Positions 16,195 to 25,212 of a stretch of 64,000 nucleotides of DNA are shown here, piece after piece (position 1 is the stretch's first letter; each line of letters begins with the position of its first letter). Location of the stretch: positions 1 to 64,000 of the forward strand of contig DATKQE010000077.1 of NCBI GenBank assembly GCA_035532935.1, read 5' to 3'. The stretch is from DATJLY01 sp035532935. GTDB taxonomy: Bacteria; Pseudomonadota; Alphaproteobacteria; ATCC43930; CGMCC-115725. The translations under genes and the position numbers were made by a program. The notes beneath the pieces are model-generated. The model was not told where the DNA came from. It searched no databases and saw only the letters and a list, made by a program, of their open reading frames with translations.

Positions 16195-18492
16195 ATGAAG
16201 CAGGGCAAGAATGCCTTCATCGGCAACGCGATCGATCGCGTTGAGGACCTTCGCCTGCTGCGAGGCAAGGGTCAGTTCGTCGACGATCTGGCGCGCGAAG
16301 GCCTTCTGCACGCCGCGATCCTGCGCAGCTCGGTCGCGCACGGGCGAATTCGCTCGGTCGACGTGAGCGCCACGCGGATGCTTCCGGGGGTTCATGCCGT
16401 CATCACGGCGCACGACGTCGGGCCGGCCATTCCGACCATTCCCTTGCGGCAAGATGCGATCGCGACCCTGCAGCGATTGGAGCAGCCGGTGATCGCCCAT
16501 GACAAGGTCCGCTATGTCGGCGAACCGATCGCGGTCGTGATTGCCGACAGCGCCGCGAGCGCCGAAGACGCGCTGGAGACGATCGAGCTCGATATCGAGA
16601 TGCTTCCGGCCGTCACGAGCTGGGATGCGGCGCTCCATGGTCCGGTCCGGCTGTTCGAGACCGTTGACACGAACCTGGCCTGCGAGCTGCGCGGCGCGAA
16701 GGGCGACGCCGATGCCGCGTTCCGGAACGCCGATTACAAGCGGCGCGAGCGCTTTCACGTGCAGCGCCATACGGCGGTGCCGATGGAGCCCCGCGGCCTG
16801 CTTGCGGAGTGGGACGTCGAGCGCGGAACGCTGACGGTCTGGGGCGCGGCGAAGGTTCCCTTTGCCATTCGCAAGCTGCTTTCGCGCCATCTGGGCCTGC
16901 CCGAAGCCGCCGTTACGGTCATGGAAAGCGACATCGGCAGCGGCTTCGGCGTCCGCGGCGAATATTATCCGGAGGATTTTCTGATTCCGTTTGCGGCGCG
17001 CGCCGTCGGACGGCCGGTGAGATGGATCGAGGACCGGCGCGAGCATTTGCTTGCGACGAACCATGCGCGCGAAGTCGATGGCGAGCTGGAGATCGCGTGC
17101 CGCCGCGACGGAACGATTCTCGGGCTGCGCGGTCGCGCCTATGTCGATATGGGCGCGTATATCCGCACGAACGCGGTGACGCCGGCGCGCAATATCGCCC
17201 AGGTCGTGTCCGGACCCTATCGCGTGCCGAACGTCCGCATGGACGTGTCGATGGTGATGTCCAACAAGACGCCGGTCGGCACCTATCGGGGGCCGGGTCG
17301 CTTCGAGGTCGACTTCTTCCGCGAGCGGCTTTTCGACATGGCCGCTCGGGACCTCGGCATCGACCGCGTCGATTTCCGGCGCCGCAACCTCGTCGCCGCC
17401 GCGGAGATGCCCTATCCGCTGCCCACGGTCATGCCCTTGGACAGCGCGACGGAATGCGACAGCGGCGATTACGCCACGACGCTGGACCGCTGCCTGGCGG
17501 AGATCGACTGGCCCGACAAGGTGAAGCTTCAGGGCCGATTGATCGACGGCCGCTACCATGGCCTCGGGGTCGGGTGCTACATCGAGGGCGGCGCGTCGGG
17601 CCCGAGGGAGAATGTCCGGCTCGTCGTCGAACCCGGCGGCGACATTTCCGTCTATGTCGGATCATCGGCGGTCGGCCAGGGGCTTGAAACGGCACTCACG
17701 CAGATTGCCGCCGATGCGCTCGAGATTCCGATCGGTCGCATTCGTGGGGTGTTTCACGGCTCCACCACCTATGTCCGCGAGGGCTACGGGTCGTACGGCT
17801 CGCGTTCCGTGGTGATGGGGGGATCGGCGATTTGGGCCGCCGCGGCAAATTTGAAAGCGATCATCCGTCGGGCCGCCGCCGAGCGGCTGAAATGCCCGCC
17901 CGAGGCGATCGAAATTCTGGACGGCGTCGCGCGTTCAGCCGACGGTGGCGCCATCGCGCTGGGCGCGCTCGCCGGCGATGGCCTCGAGGCCGAGGGCAGC
18001 TTTGCCAGCGACAAGCGCACCTACAGCTATGGCGCGCACGCGGCGCATGTCGCGGTCGATCCGCGGACCGGCCACGTGAGCGTGATCGAATACGTCGCCG
18101 TGGAAGACGTCGGGCGCATCATCAATCCGAAGATGCTGCATAGTCAGACCGTCGGCGCGATCGTACAAGGCCTGGGCGGCGCCTTGCTGGAGCATCTCAT
18201 CTATGACGACAGCGGGCAGCTGCTGACCGCGACCTTCGCCGACTATCTGCTGCCGACGACGTCGGATGTTCCCAACATCCGCGTCGTCACGCTCGAGGAG
18301 CGGCCGTCGCCGAACAATCCGCTCGGCGCGAAGGGCGCGGGCGAGGGCGGCATCATTCCGGTCGGCGGGGTCATCGCCAACGCCGTCGCTGCGGCGCTTG
18401 CGCCGCTCAAGGTCGAGCCGCGCGAGCTGCCGATTTCGCCGGCGCGTCTCTGGGCGCTGATCGCGCAAACGCGGCAGGCGGATCGGCGCTAG
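16195..18492 (+). CDS. Orphan molybdenum hydroxylase large subunit (CoxL/xanthine dehydrogenase family)
   Basis: A 765-residue aldehyde oxidase/xanthine dehydrogenase molybdopterin-binding subunit. The N-terminal a/b hammerhead is at about residues 10-130. SDIGSGFGVRGEYYPED is the first molybdopterin-binding loop, GTYRGPGRFE holds the active-site Arg region, and LGAKGAGEGGIIPVGG near the C terminus holds the catalytic Glu. GAGAGGGA before the ATG sets the start; the frame is open farther upstream without a start signal. No [2Fe-2S] or FAD subunit gene is adjacent, which is unusual. The gene is convergent with tctB and probably under the same regulator as the Tct genes. Confidence 0.92.
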   Translation: MKQGKNAFIGNAIDRVEDLRLLRGKGQFVDDLAREGLLHAAILRSSVAHGRIRSVDVSATRMLPGVHAVITAHDVGPAIPTIPLRQDAIATLQRLEQPVIAHDKVRYVGEPIAVVIADSAASAEDALETIELDIEMLPAVTSWDAALHGPVRLFETVDTNLACELRGAKGDADAAFRNADYKRRERFHVQRHTAVPMEPRGLLAEWDVERGTLTVWGAAKVPFAIRKLLSRHLGLPEAAVTVMESDIGSGFGVRGEYYPEDFLIPFAARAVGRPVRWIEDRREHLLATNHAREVDGELEIACRRDGTILGLRGRAYVDMGAYIRTNAVTPARNIAQVVSGPYRVPNVRMDVSMVMSNKTPVGTYRGPGRFEVDFFRERLFDMAARDLGIDRVDFRRRNLVAAAEMPYPLPTVMPLDSATECDSGDYATTLDRCLAEIDWPDKVKLQGRLIDGRYHGLGVGCYIEGGASGPRENVRLVVEPGGDISVYVGSSAVGQGLETALTQIAADALEIPIGRIRGVFHGSTTYVREGYGSYGSRSVVMGGSAIWAAAANLKAIIRRAAAERLKCPPEAIEILDGVARSADGGAIALGALAGDGLEAEGSFASDKRTYSYGAHAAHVAVDPRTGHVSVIEYVAVEDVGRIINPKMLHSQTVGAIVQGLGGALLEHLIYDDSGQLLTATFADYLLPTTSDVPNIRVVTLEERPSPNNPLGAKGAGEGGIIPVGGVIANAVAAALAPLKVEPRELPISPARLWALIAQTRQADRR

Positions 18493-18496
18493 CCGA

Positions 18497-18517
18497 AAGC
18501 CGCAGGCGGCGCGGCTT
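18497..18517. terminator. Hairpin between convergent genes
   Basis: A 7-bp perfect stem (AAGCCGC / GCGGCTT) with a 7-base loop in the 26-base gap between the CoxL-type gene and tctB. No U-tract follows in either direction, so termination is only suggested. Confidence 0.35.
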
Positions 18518-18518
18518 C

Positions 18519-19019
18519 TCACCATTGGCCGCCGAACAGCAGGCCCGGGAACAACGGCAGGTGCAGGACCAAGGTAAACAGCGTCCACACGAAGGCGCTG
18601 ACGATGAGCGTGACGACGACGGTCTCCGTCAGCGAGCGCCGGCCGACGAGGTTCAGCGACATCGCCAGGAACAGGGGCGTGGCCACGAACACGCCGAGCC
18701 AGATCAGCGTAGCGACGAAGACGGCGATCCATAAAATGTAGAACAGCTCGGCGCGGAATGCGGCCTTATCCGGGGTGGATTCCGTGGCCTGCAGGGCCGC
18801 CGGGTTCAGCCATTTGAGCAGCGCCCGGCCCCAACTCGTGCCGGCACGAGAGACGAGATCGAGCGTGGCAAGGACGAGCATGGCGCGGCCGATCAAGAGC
18901 GGCATCGTGCGCGATTGCGGCTCGAATGTTGCGCCGATCGAGAGAAAGCCGAGCGCAAGAACCCAAAGCACGGCGGCTGGCACATAGGCCGTCAGCGGGG
19001 CGCCAAAGAGTCGCGGCAT
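18519..19019 (-). CDS. tctB: Tripartite tricarboxylate transporter small membrane subunit TctB
   Basis: A 166-residue protein with four predicted membrane helices (PAAVLWVLALGFLSIG; MLVLATLDLV; LFYILWIAVFVATLIWLGVFVATPLFL; VVTLIVSAFVWTLFTLVL). Size and layout fit TctB, the small partner of TctA. It lies one base after tctA, so translation is coupled. The gene order here is tctC-tctA-tctB, whereas C-B-A is more common. Confidence 0.88.
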   Translation of the reverse strand: MPRLFGAPLTAYVPAAVLWVLALGFLSIGATFEPQSRTMPLLIGRAMLVLATLDLVSRAGTSWGRALLKWLNPAALQATESTPDKAAFRAELFYILWIAVFVATLIWLGVFVATPLFLAMSLNLVGRRSLTETVVVTLIVSAFVWTLFTLVLHLPLFPGLLFGGQW

Positions 19020-19020
19020 C

Positions 19021-20538
19021 TCAGGCGCGTTCCTTTCTGGGCCGACGAAGGCGCGCGGAGCCCCATCCCAGCGCCACGCGGCCCGGCGTCGCCGCCAGAG
19101 CCAAGACCACGAGGGCCAACAGGATCAGCGATACCGGCCGGGTGAGGAAAATCCGCCAGCTCCCGTCCGCGATCATCATGCTCTGGAAGAAATCGCGCTC
19201 GATGGTGCTGCCGAGAACGAGGGAAATGACGATCGGCAGCCGCGGGTAATCCAGCCGCGACATGAGGTGGCCGATCACGCCGAAGGCGAGGGTCACGATC
19301 ACATTCTCGATCGTCTGGTCGACGGCCCAGCTGCCGATCAAGGCGACGGTGAGCACGGACGGCACGAGAATCGTCGAGGGCAGCAACGTCACGCGCGCCA
19401 GCGGCCGCGTCAGGAGCAGGCCGAGGCACGAGGCGAGAATGCACGCCGCGGTCAGCGCCCAGATCAATCCGTAAATCTGCGTCTGGTTCTGGATCAGCAA
19501 CAAGGGTCCGGGCTGAAGCCCGTGCAGCACCAGGATGCCGAGAAACACGGCCATCTCGGCGCTGCCGGGGATGCCGAAGGCCAGCGTCGGGATGAGGGAG
19601 CTGCTGTCCTTGGCGTTGATTGCCGCCTCCGGTGCAATCACGCCCTGGATGTTGCCCTTGCCGAAGCTGTCGGGGTTCTTCGAGACCTGGACGGTCATCG
19701 AATAGGAAACGAAGGCGGCAACGACACCGCCGGCGCCCGGGATCGCGCCGATGACGGTGCCGATCAGCGAGCCGCGCAGAACGGTCGGCCAATGCCGGAA
19801 GGTTTCGATCAAGCCGGCCATCATGCGCGTGATCTTCACGTTGCGCGCATCCTTGGCGATGGTGCCGCCCTTGACCCAAAGATTGATCATTTCGGCGACG
19901 GCGAAGAGGCCGATCAGCGCAGGCACGAGATGGATCCCGTCCCACAGATAGGGAATGCCGAACGTGTAGCGCACCACGCCGGTCACCTGGTCGTAGCCGA
20001 CGCACGAGATCATGAGCCCGAAGACGCCGGCCACCAGGGCGCGCAGCATCTTGCCGCGCGAGGCGCTGGCGACCACCGCCAGACCGAGCATCCCGAGCAG
20101 GAAGAATTCGGGCGGGCCGAACAGGAGGATCAGTTGCTTGGCGAGGGGCAGGACCAGCAGGACGGAAACCGTGCCGATGATGCCGCCGATCGAATTGGCG
20201 CTGGCCGCAGCACCGATCGCCAGCCCGGCCTTGCCTTGCTGCGACAGCGGATAGCCGTCGAGACATGTCGCCGCGTTGGGCGCCGCGCCGGGTGCATTGA
20301 GGAGAATGGCCGCGATCGATCCGCCCATCGGCGCGGCGCCCATGACCCCGGCCGACAGCGCCAGCGCCGTGATCGGCTGCATGCCGTAGGTGAGCGGGAT
20401 GAGCAGGGCGAGCGCGGTCGTGGGCCCTAAGCCGGGAACGACACCGGCAATCAGACCGACCGCCATGCCAACGGTGAGGAACACCAGCTCCTGGACGTGC
20501 AGCAGGCTCTCGAACCCGCTCAGCCAGACATCAAGCAT
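19021..20538 (-). CDS. tctA: Tripartite tricarboxylate transporter large permease TctA
   Basis: A 505-residue inner-membrane protein with about 12 hydrophobic segments and the TctA signatures: MAVGLIAGVVPGLGPTTALALL near the N terminus; MGGSIAAILLNAPGAAPNAAT; and GVIAPEAAINAKDSSSLIPT with FGIPGSAEMAVFLG in the middle. It forms the ion-driven channel that takes carboxylated compounds from the binding protein TctC. The substrate cannot be told from sequence; the surrounding genes suggest an aromatic or organic acid. Confidence 0.95.
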   Translation of the reverse strand: MLDVWLSGFESLLHVQELVFLTVGMAVGLIAGVVPGLGPTTALALLIPLTYGMQPITALALSAGVMGAAPMGGSIAAILLNAPGAAPNAATCLDGYPLSQQGKAGLAIGAAASANSIGGIIGTVSVLLVLPLAKQLILLFGPPEFFLLGMLGLAVVASASRGKMLRALVAGVFGLMISCVGYDQVTGVVRYTFGIPYLWDGIHLVPALIGLFAVAEMINLWVKGGTIAKDARNVKITRMMAGLIETFRHWPTVLRGSLIGTVIGAIPGAGGVVAAFVSYSMTVQVSKNPDSFGKGNIQGVIAPEAAINAKDSSSLIPTLAFGIPGSAEMAVFLGILVLHGLQPGPLLLIQNQTQIYGLIWALTAACILASCLGLLLTRPLARVTLLPSTILVPSVLTVALIGSWAVDQTIENVIVTLAFGVIGHLMSRLDYPRLPIVISLVLGSTIERDFFQSMMIADGSWRIFLTRPVSLILLALVVLALAATPGRVALGWGSARLRRPRKERA

Positions 20539-20609
20539 CGCCGGGGTTCCACGCGATCAGCCGCGACGCCCGTGCAGTCCACGAGCCTGGCATGCCACGG
20601 CCGTGCGGT

Positions 20610-21602
20610 TCATGTCTGCGACAACAATCCGGCCCAGCGCTTGATGAAGGCGGATTGTTCGTGCATCAGCCGGGTGGTCTCTTCTGCGGAGAGTGGATCG
20701 AGCGTGGCGCCGGCCTTCTGCGCCCAGCCGGTCACACCCGGGTCGTGCATCGCCTTGATCAGCGCGGCCGAGAGCGTCGCCGTGACGTCCGGCGCCAGAT
20801 GCGCCGGGCCGGCGACCGGACGCAGCTCGATGATCTGCGCCAGATCGGGCTTGTTCAGGGTCGTCGCGTCCTCGGCGCCCTTGATCGAGCTCGTCTTCTC
20901 GAACGTCGCCACCACGCGGATGAGCTTGCCCGCAACCATCTGGCTCACCGCCGGCAGGGTCAGGATGGCGGCGTCGCCGTCGCCGCGCATGACGGCGACC
21001 AGCGAGGCGCTCGCGCCGCGGTATCCCGTAATCACCTCTTTGCGGATGTCGAGCAGATGGGTGCCGATCAGGGTGGCCGCATAGCTCGTGGTCTGCGGTC
21101 CGGGCGCGATGAACTTCACCGGCCGGGCGCGCGACATCTTCTGCAGATCGGCGATGGAGCGGATCTTGGACTTCTCGGCGACGACCAGGGCGTACTGGTC
21201 GCGTGCGAGATTGCCGATCCAGGTCAGCTCGTTGATATTGAAGCCGATCGTGCCGCCCTTGAGCTTGAGCAGCAGCAGACCGACGGCGTTCAAGACGCTG
21301 ATCGTGTAGCCGTCCGGTTTCGCCCGATAAAGGATATTGGCGGCCCTGGCGCCGCCCGCACCGGCCACGTTGTCGGGAACCACACTGACCTTGCTCGGAA
21401 GCGCTTTCGCCATCGGCTGGGCGATCGCCCGAACGTATTCGTCGTAGGCGCCGCCGGGCGGGTAGGGGATCATGAAGGTGATGTCGCGCTCGGGAAATCC
21501 GGCGGCTGCGGCGTGCCGCGTACCGAGCAGCGTTCCGGCGCCGATCAGGCCGGCAGAGGCAATCAATTGGCGGCGATTCAGCATGAGCCCGGTACGACGC
21601 AT
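20610..21602 (-). CDS. tctC: Tripartite tricarboxylate transporter binding protein TctC (Bug family)
   Basis: A 330-residue periplasmic binding protein. A twin-arginine-like signal peptide (NRRQLIASAGLIGAG, cleavage near HAAAAG) precedes FPERDITFMIPYPPGGAYDEYVR, the Bug-family start. The ATG at 21602 has AGGAGG five bases upstream; a longer frame to 21671 would overlap operator-like site 2. It is first of tctC-tctA-tctB, 71 bases before tctA. Operator-like site 2 lies about 65 bases upstream of the start. Confidence 0.93.
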   Translation of the reverse strand: MRRTGLMLNRRQLIASAGLIGAGTLLGTRHAAAAGFPERDITFMIPYPPGGAYDEYVRAIAQPMAKALPSKVSVVPDNVAGAGGARAANILYRAKPDGYTISVLNAVGLLLLKLKGGTIGFNINELTWIGNLARDQYALVVAEKSKIRSIADLQKMSRARPVKFIAPGPQTTSYAATLIGTHLLDIRKEVITGYRGASASLVAVMRGDGDAAILTLPAVSQMVAGKLIRVVATFEKTSSIKGAEDATTLNKPDLAQIIELRPVAGPAHLAPDVTATLSAALIKAMHDPGVTGWAQKAGATLDPLSAEETTRLMHEQSAFIKRWAGLLSQT

Positions 21603-21665
21603 CGTTTCCTCCTGCCTGTGCCCGTTCCTGAGCCAGCGCGAGAGCCGGCTCGGACACCGTTTTGA

Positions 21666-21692
21666 CCACAAGGACAGAATGTCCTTACATTT
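21666..21692 (-). promoter_or_regulatory. Operator-like site 2 (candidate GntR site)
   Basis: The core AGGACA-GAA-TGTCCT at 21671-21685 is a perfect 6-bp inverted repeat. On the minus strand the full element begins AAATGTAAGGACATTCTGTC and matches site 1 at 24 of 27 positions. It lies between the GntR gene's end and the tctC start, a promoter position for tctC-tctA-tctB. Confidence 0.65.
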
Positions 21693-21811
21693 CGGAGGCT
21701 ATGCAACGATCGCCGTCGTGTCAAGAAGCGGTCGCGCGCCGGCGCGCGGTGGAAGCGGTTCCGCCGCCGCGGTCTCGGCCCGGCGCCGATGGAACGAGCC
21801 GCTCCGTCACA

Positions 21812-22609
21812 TCAGGTCATATGGATTTGGGCCTGGAAGCTGAACTCGTATGAATCGCCGCGGAAGAACACCGTGCCGAACAGCACCGGGGTCCCATCCG
21901 CGAGCCGATAGCAGTGTTGGCTCGAGAGCAGTGGTACGCCCGTCTCGATCGCGAGCCGGCGCGCGACCTCGGCGTCGGCGGCGATGCTGCGCAGGGTAAA
22001 GCCGACCTTCGCCGGACCCTCGCCGGTCACGGACTTGATGAGCGAGATGCCGAGTTTGCTCGCGAGCGCCTCCTTCGTCACCTGTTTGCGATAGCGCGAC
22101 GGCAGGTACCGTTCCTCGAAAGCGAACGGCCGATCGTCGAGGAGGCGCAGGCGGATGATGCGTTCGACCTTTTCGTTGGGGCGCAGTTGCAGCGCCTTGC
22201 GCACGTCGGTCGGCGGCGCGACCGATTCCCACTCGAGAACGCGAAACTTGACCAGGCGATTGTCGGACCGGATTTCGGCTTCGAACGAGCGGCCGACATC
22301 GTAATCGACGCGCCGCGGCGCGACGAAGGTGCCGCGTCCGCGCCCGCGCGTGATGAGGCCCTGCGAGAACAGTTGCGACATCGCCTGGCGAACGGTCGGC
22401 CGGCTGATGCCGAAATAGATCATGCACTCGCTTTCGGACGGTAGAATTTTCCCGATCAGCGCAACGTGCGATTTCTCGATTGCCGCGCCGAACCGCTCCG
22501 CCAATTGCGCGTAGAGCGGAATGTGGCTCTTCGTATCGAGGCGCGGAATCCGCTGAAGATCGAACGCCCGGACGCCTGATGAATTCGGCAAGCGAGTCCT
22601 GTTGTGCAA
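21812..22609 (-). CDS. GntR/HutC-family transcriptional regulator with UTRA domain
   Basis: A 265-residue regulator. The winged helix-turn-helix (residues about 30-95) shows IPLYAQLAERF, KILPSESECMIYFGISRPTVRQAMSQL and LITRGRGRGTFV. The C-terminal UTRA ligand domain (about 105-250) includes PFAFEERYLP and PLLSSQHCYRLADGTPVLFG. Such proteins usually repress catabolic genes until a pathway ligand binds. The annotated start is a TTG at 22609 with no clear ribosome binding site, so the true start is uncertain. It follows SDR and cupin genes and is the obvious candidate for binding the three operator-like sites. Confidence 0.92.
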   Translation of the reverse strand: MHNRTRLPNSSGVRAFDLQRIPRLDTKSHIPLYAQLAERFGAAIEKSHVALIGKILPSESECMIYFGISRPTVRQAMSQLFSQGLITRGRGRGTFVAPRRVDYDVGRSFEAEIRSDNRLVKFRVLEWESVAPPTDVRKALQLRPNEKVERIIRLRLLDDRPFAFEERYLPSRYRKQVTKEALASKLGISLIKSVTGEGPAKVGFTLRSIAADAEVARRLAIETGVPLLSSQHCYRLADGTPVLFGTVFFRGDSYEFSFQAQIHMT

Positions 22610-22691
22610 TAAGTTGCTATCTTACCGGATGATCTTCGGCGTCGCTGCCAGGGTCAAGCGCCATCATCCGACCGCCGGCGCATCGCGCGGA

Positions 22692-23171
22692 TCACCCGAA
22701 CGCGTCGAGCTTTTTCGCGCCCACGACCAGCGGCTCGGCGCCCGTCAGAACATAGGCGATGACGCAGTTCTGCGGTCCGCGATTGATCCAGTTATGCACC
22801 GTGCCGCGCTGAACGACGACGTCACCGGCCTTCAGGTGGACGGTGACGCCGTCATCGAGTTCCATCTCGAGCTCGCCGGCGATGACGATGGCGTAATCCA
22901 ACGAATCGGTCCGGTGCATGCGCGGCGCGACGCCGGGCTCGTATTCGACCACGCGGAAGACCGTGCCGTTCGGCGTGCTGGTCGCAACATTGCGCGTTGC
23001 GCCATCGGTTTCGTCGGCATTGTCCGACGGAAACTTTTCGGTCGACCAGATCACGCAGCTCGAATAGCCGGGCCGCTTGGTCACGATGTTCTTTGCCATC
23101 TCGTCGATCGTCACGATCGCCTTGCCCTTGGCATCGTGGCCGGTGACGACCCGTCTCACCTTGATTGTCAT
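22692..23171 (-). CDS. Cupin-domain protein
   Basis: A 159-residue small beta-barrel protein. The first cupin motif is PRMHRTDSLDYAIVIAGELEMELDDG and the second is KAGDVVVQRGTVHNWINRG. In motif 1 the second His of the usual HxH is replaced (HRT), so metal binding may be altered. It lies 37 bases after the SDR gene and 82 bases before the GntR gene. It is likely a small catabolic enzyme or sensor of the local pathway; no reaction can be given. Confidence 0.85.
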   Translation of the reverse strand: MTIKVRRVVTGHDAKGKAIVTIDEMAKNIVTKRPGYSSCVIWSTEKFPSDNADETDGATRNVATSTPNGTVFRVVEYEPGVAPRMHRTDSLDYAIVIAGELEMELDDGVTVHLKAGDVVVQRGTVHNWINRGPQNCVIAYVLTGAEPLVVGAKKLDAFG

Positions 23172-23208
23172 GTCCTACACTCCCTCGGTTGGACCACCGC
23201 GGCCAATC

Positions 23209-24057
23209 CTACTCACCGGGCGACCGGGCCTCGTCGTCGTGGATCGCCGCCGCCGGTTGATCGTATTTCGCCATCCGCAGCGGGTTCCACTGGCCGCCGT
23301 CGATGTCGATCGCGGTGCCGTGCAGCCATCGGCCGCGCGGCGAAACCACGAACGCGACCAGCGCCGCGACATCCTCGGGCGTGCCGAAGCGGGTGATCTC
23401 GAGCTCGCGCCGATGACGTTCGCGGGCCGTCGCTTCGTCGAGTCCGGTGCTCTTCATGATGATCGCGAGGCGGTGGCGGAAGCGGTCGGTTTCGACCGAT
23501 CCCGGATTGATGGCGAGAACCTGTACCCCGTCTTCCTTGCCGATATCGGCGAGCGCGCGCATGAACGCGAGGCTGGCGCCGATCACCGATGCGCCGATCA
23601 TGTAGTCGGCGACGGGCGCCCGCGCACCGATCCCGGAGATGAACACGACCGAGCCGCCGCTCTGCTTCAGGAGCGGCCACAGCGAGCGCGACAACCGGAC
23701 ATGCGCGAAGAATTTGAGGGCAAATCCGTCCTGCCAGTCGCGCTCGGCGAGGGTAAAGAAGCTGCCGCGCTTCACGGCGCCGGCGTTGTTGACCAGGATG
23801 TCGAGCCGGCCGGTGTCGCGTTTCACGGTCTCGACCAGAGCGTCGGCCGCCGCTTCGGGACACAGATCGGCGGCGTAGACGGATGCGTCGCCGCCGCGCG
23901 CGCGAATCTCGGCGGCGACGCTTTCGAGCGCCGCGCGGTCGCGCGCCGTCAACACGACGTGGCAGCCGCGTGCGCCGAGCTCGAGCGCGATGCCGCGCCC
24001 GATGCCGCGACTGCCGCCGGTGATCAGCGCGACCTTGCCGCGCAAACTGCCTTCCAT
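23209..24057 (-). CDS. SDR-family oxidoreductase with atypical active site
   Basis: A 282-residue Rossmann-fold protein. TGGSRGIG (residues 13-20) and NNAG (90-93) bind NAD(P). The catalytic Ser is S141 and Tyr is Y152, but the usual YxxxK Lys is absent: residue 156 is Ala (YMIGA). A subgroup of SDR proteins with YxxG(A/S)-type motifs exists, so this need not mean loss of function. It is first of SDR-cupin-GntR. The ATG at 24057 matches the family; a longer frame to 24135 does not. Confidence 0.88.
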   Translation of the reverse strand: MEGSLRGKVALITGGSRGIGRGIALELGARGCHVVLTARDRAALESVAAEIRARGGDASVYAADLCPEAAADALVETVKRDTGRLDILVNNAGAVKRGSFFTLAERDWQDGFALKFFAHVRLSRSLWPLLKQSGGSVVFISGIGARAPVADYMIGASVIGASLAFMRALADIGKEDGVQVLAINPGSVETDRFRHRLAIIMKSTGLDEATARERHRRELEITRFGTPEDVAALVAFVVSPRGRWLHGTAIDIDGGQWNPLRMAKYDQPAAAIHDDEARSPGE

Positions 24058-24143
24058 TCGCAATCCCCAGCCGATGGAACGCGTCGAGCAAAAGCGGGAC
24101 GCGGCGAGGTTCTGACGACGCCCCGGCGCCCGCAAATTCGCCC

Positions 24144-24170
24144 AAATGTAAAGACATCAATACATTTGTC
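24144..24170 (-). promoter_or_regulatory. Operator-like site 3 (candidate GntR site)
   Basis: AAATGTA at 24144-24150 and TACATTT at 24161-24167 form a perfect 7-bp inverted repeat around AAGACATCAA. The left part, AAATGTAAAGACAT, differs by one base from sites 1 and 2. It lies about 90 bases upstream of the SDR start, where it could control SDR-cupin-GntR and so autoregulate the GntR gene. Confidence 0.5.
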
Positions 24171-24273
24171 GAATGGCAAAAGCAATGCCTGCGCCGATGG
24201 CCGGCACGCGTCCCATTTGTGGCGCGGCGGCTACGGGTACGAACGCCACCGGTCGCCCGGACCGAACGACACG

Positions 24274-25212
24274 CTAGACCTTGAGGCGCGGGAGCAGACG
24301 TTCGGCATTGCCGCGGTAGATGGCTTCGAGTTCGCCGGGCTTGAGCCCGTATTCCTCGAGGCCGCGAATGCCGTCGGCCGATGTGCCGAACGGATAGTCG
24401 CTGCCGAGCAGAACCTGCGAAAGTGGGACATAGGCGAAGAGCGCCGCCAGCGCCGGCCGGTTCGCCTGGAGCGCCACGTCGTAATGCAGCTTGCGCAGCT
24501 CATGATCGATGCCGTTCGGCATCTTGTCGGCGAACTCGCGGCCCAGTCCCATCACGGCCGCGCGCCCCGCCAGGCTCGGCACCGCGGCGCCGGAATGGCA
24601 GAAGACGAAGCGTATGTCGGGGAAGCGCGCAAGCGTCCCGGTGAACAGGAGACTGAACACGCACCGGTTGGTGTCCTGCGTGAATTCGAAGAGCGAGGCC
24701 TGGATCCAGCCGAGCGACGGCGCACAGCAAATGGGCGCCAGCGGATGGACGAAGACCAGGACCTTGCGCCGGTTCAATTCCTCCATCACAGGCGTGAAGT
24801 CGGGATGGCCGGGATAGCGCTCGCCATAGCTCGTCATGAACTGGATGCCGTCCGCCTTCAGGGTATCGAGCGCGTAGGCGATCTCCGCCAGCGTGCCGTC
24901 GACATCGGGCATCGGCACCGAGGCGAAATGCCCGAAGCGCGCCGGATGGGTCGAGCGCATCTTCGCGGCATGCTCGTTCACCGCTCGCGCGAGCCGCCGC
25001 GTCGCATCCGTGCCGACATGATGGAGGCCCGGCGGCGAGAGCGACAGCACCGCCGTGCCGACGCCGTTCCGGTCCATTTCTTCGAGGCTGCGGGCGACCG
25101 TCCAGTCGCGCACCACCGGCCGTTTCGCCATGTCGCCCATCACCGCGAGATATTCGGGTGCATAGAAATGATGATGGACATCGATCCGGATCGGACGCTT
25201 TGCCTCAGCCAT
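24274..25212 (-). CDS. Amidohydrolase 2 family protein (ACMSD-like decarboxylase/hydrolase)
   Basis: A 312-residue TIM-barrel enzyme of the aminocarboxymuconate-semialdehyde decarboxylase family. The N-terminal metal site is DVHHHFYAPEY (residues 11-21); VFVHPLAP, FVFCHSGAAVPSLAGR and VLLGSDYPFG supply the later His and Asp ligands. Members decarboxylate or hydrolyse ring-cleavage or aromatic acid intermediates with Zn or Mn. The ATG at 25212, with GGAG upstream, fits the family start. It is divergent from an MFS carrier. Confidence 0.9.
   Translation of the reverse strand: MAEAKRPIRIDVHHHFYAPEYLAVMGDMAKRPVVRDWTVARSLEEMDRNGVGTAVLSLSPPGLHHVGTDATRRLARAVNEHAAKMRSTHPARFGHFASVPMPDVDGTLAEIAYALDTLKADGIQFMTSYGERYPGHPDFTPVMEELNRRKVLVFVHPLAPICCAPSLGWIQASLFEFTQDTNRCVFSLLFTGTLARFPDIRFVFCHSGAAVPSLAGRAAVMGLGREFADKMPNGIDHELRKLHYDVALQANRPALAALFAYVPLSQVLLGSDYPFGTSADGIRGLEEYGLKPGELEAIYRGNAERLLPRLKV

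Noticed and set aside
22610..22624. TAAG-N7-CTTA inverted repeat at the GntR gene start
   Set aside because: It does not match the three operator-like sites and is too short to support a call.
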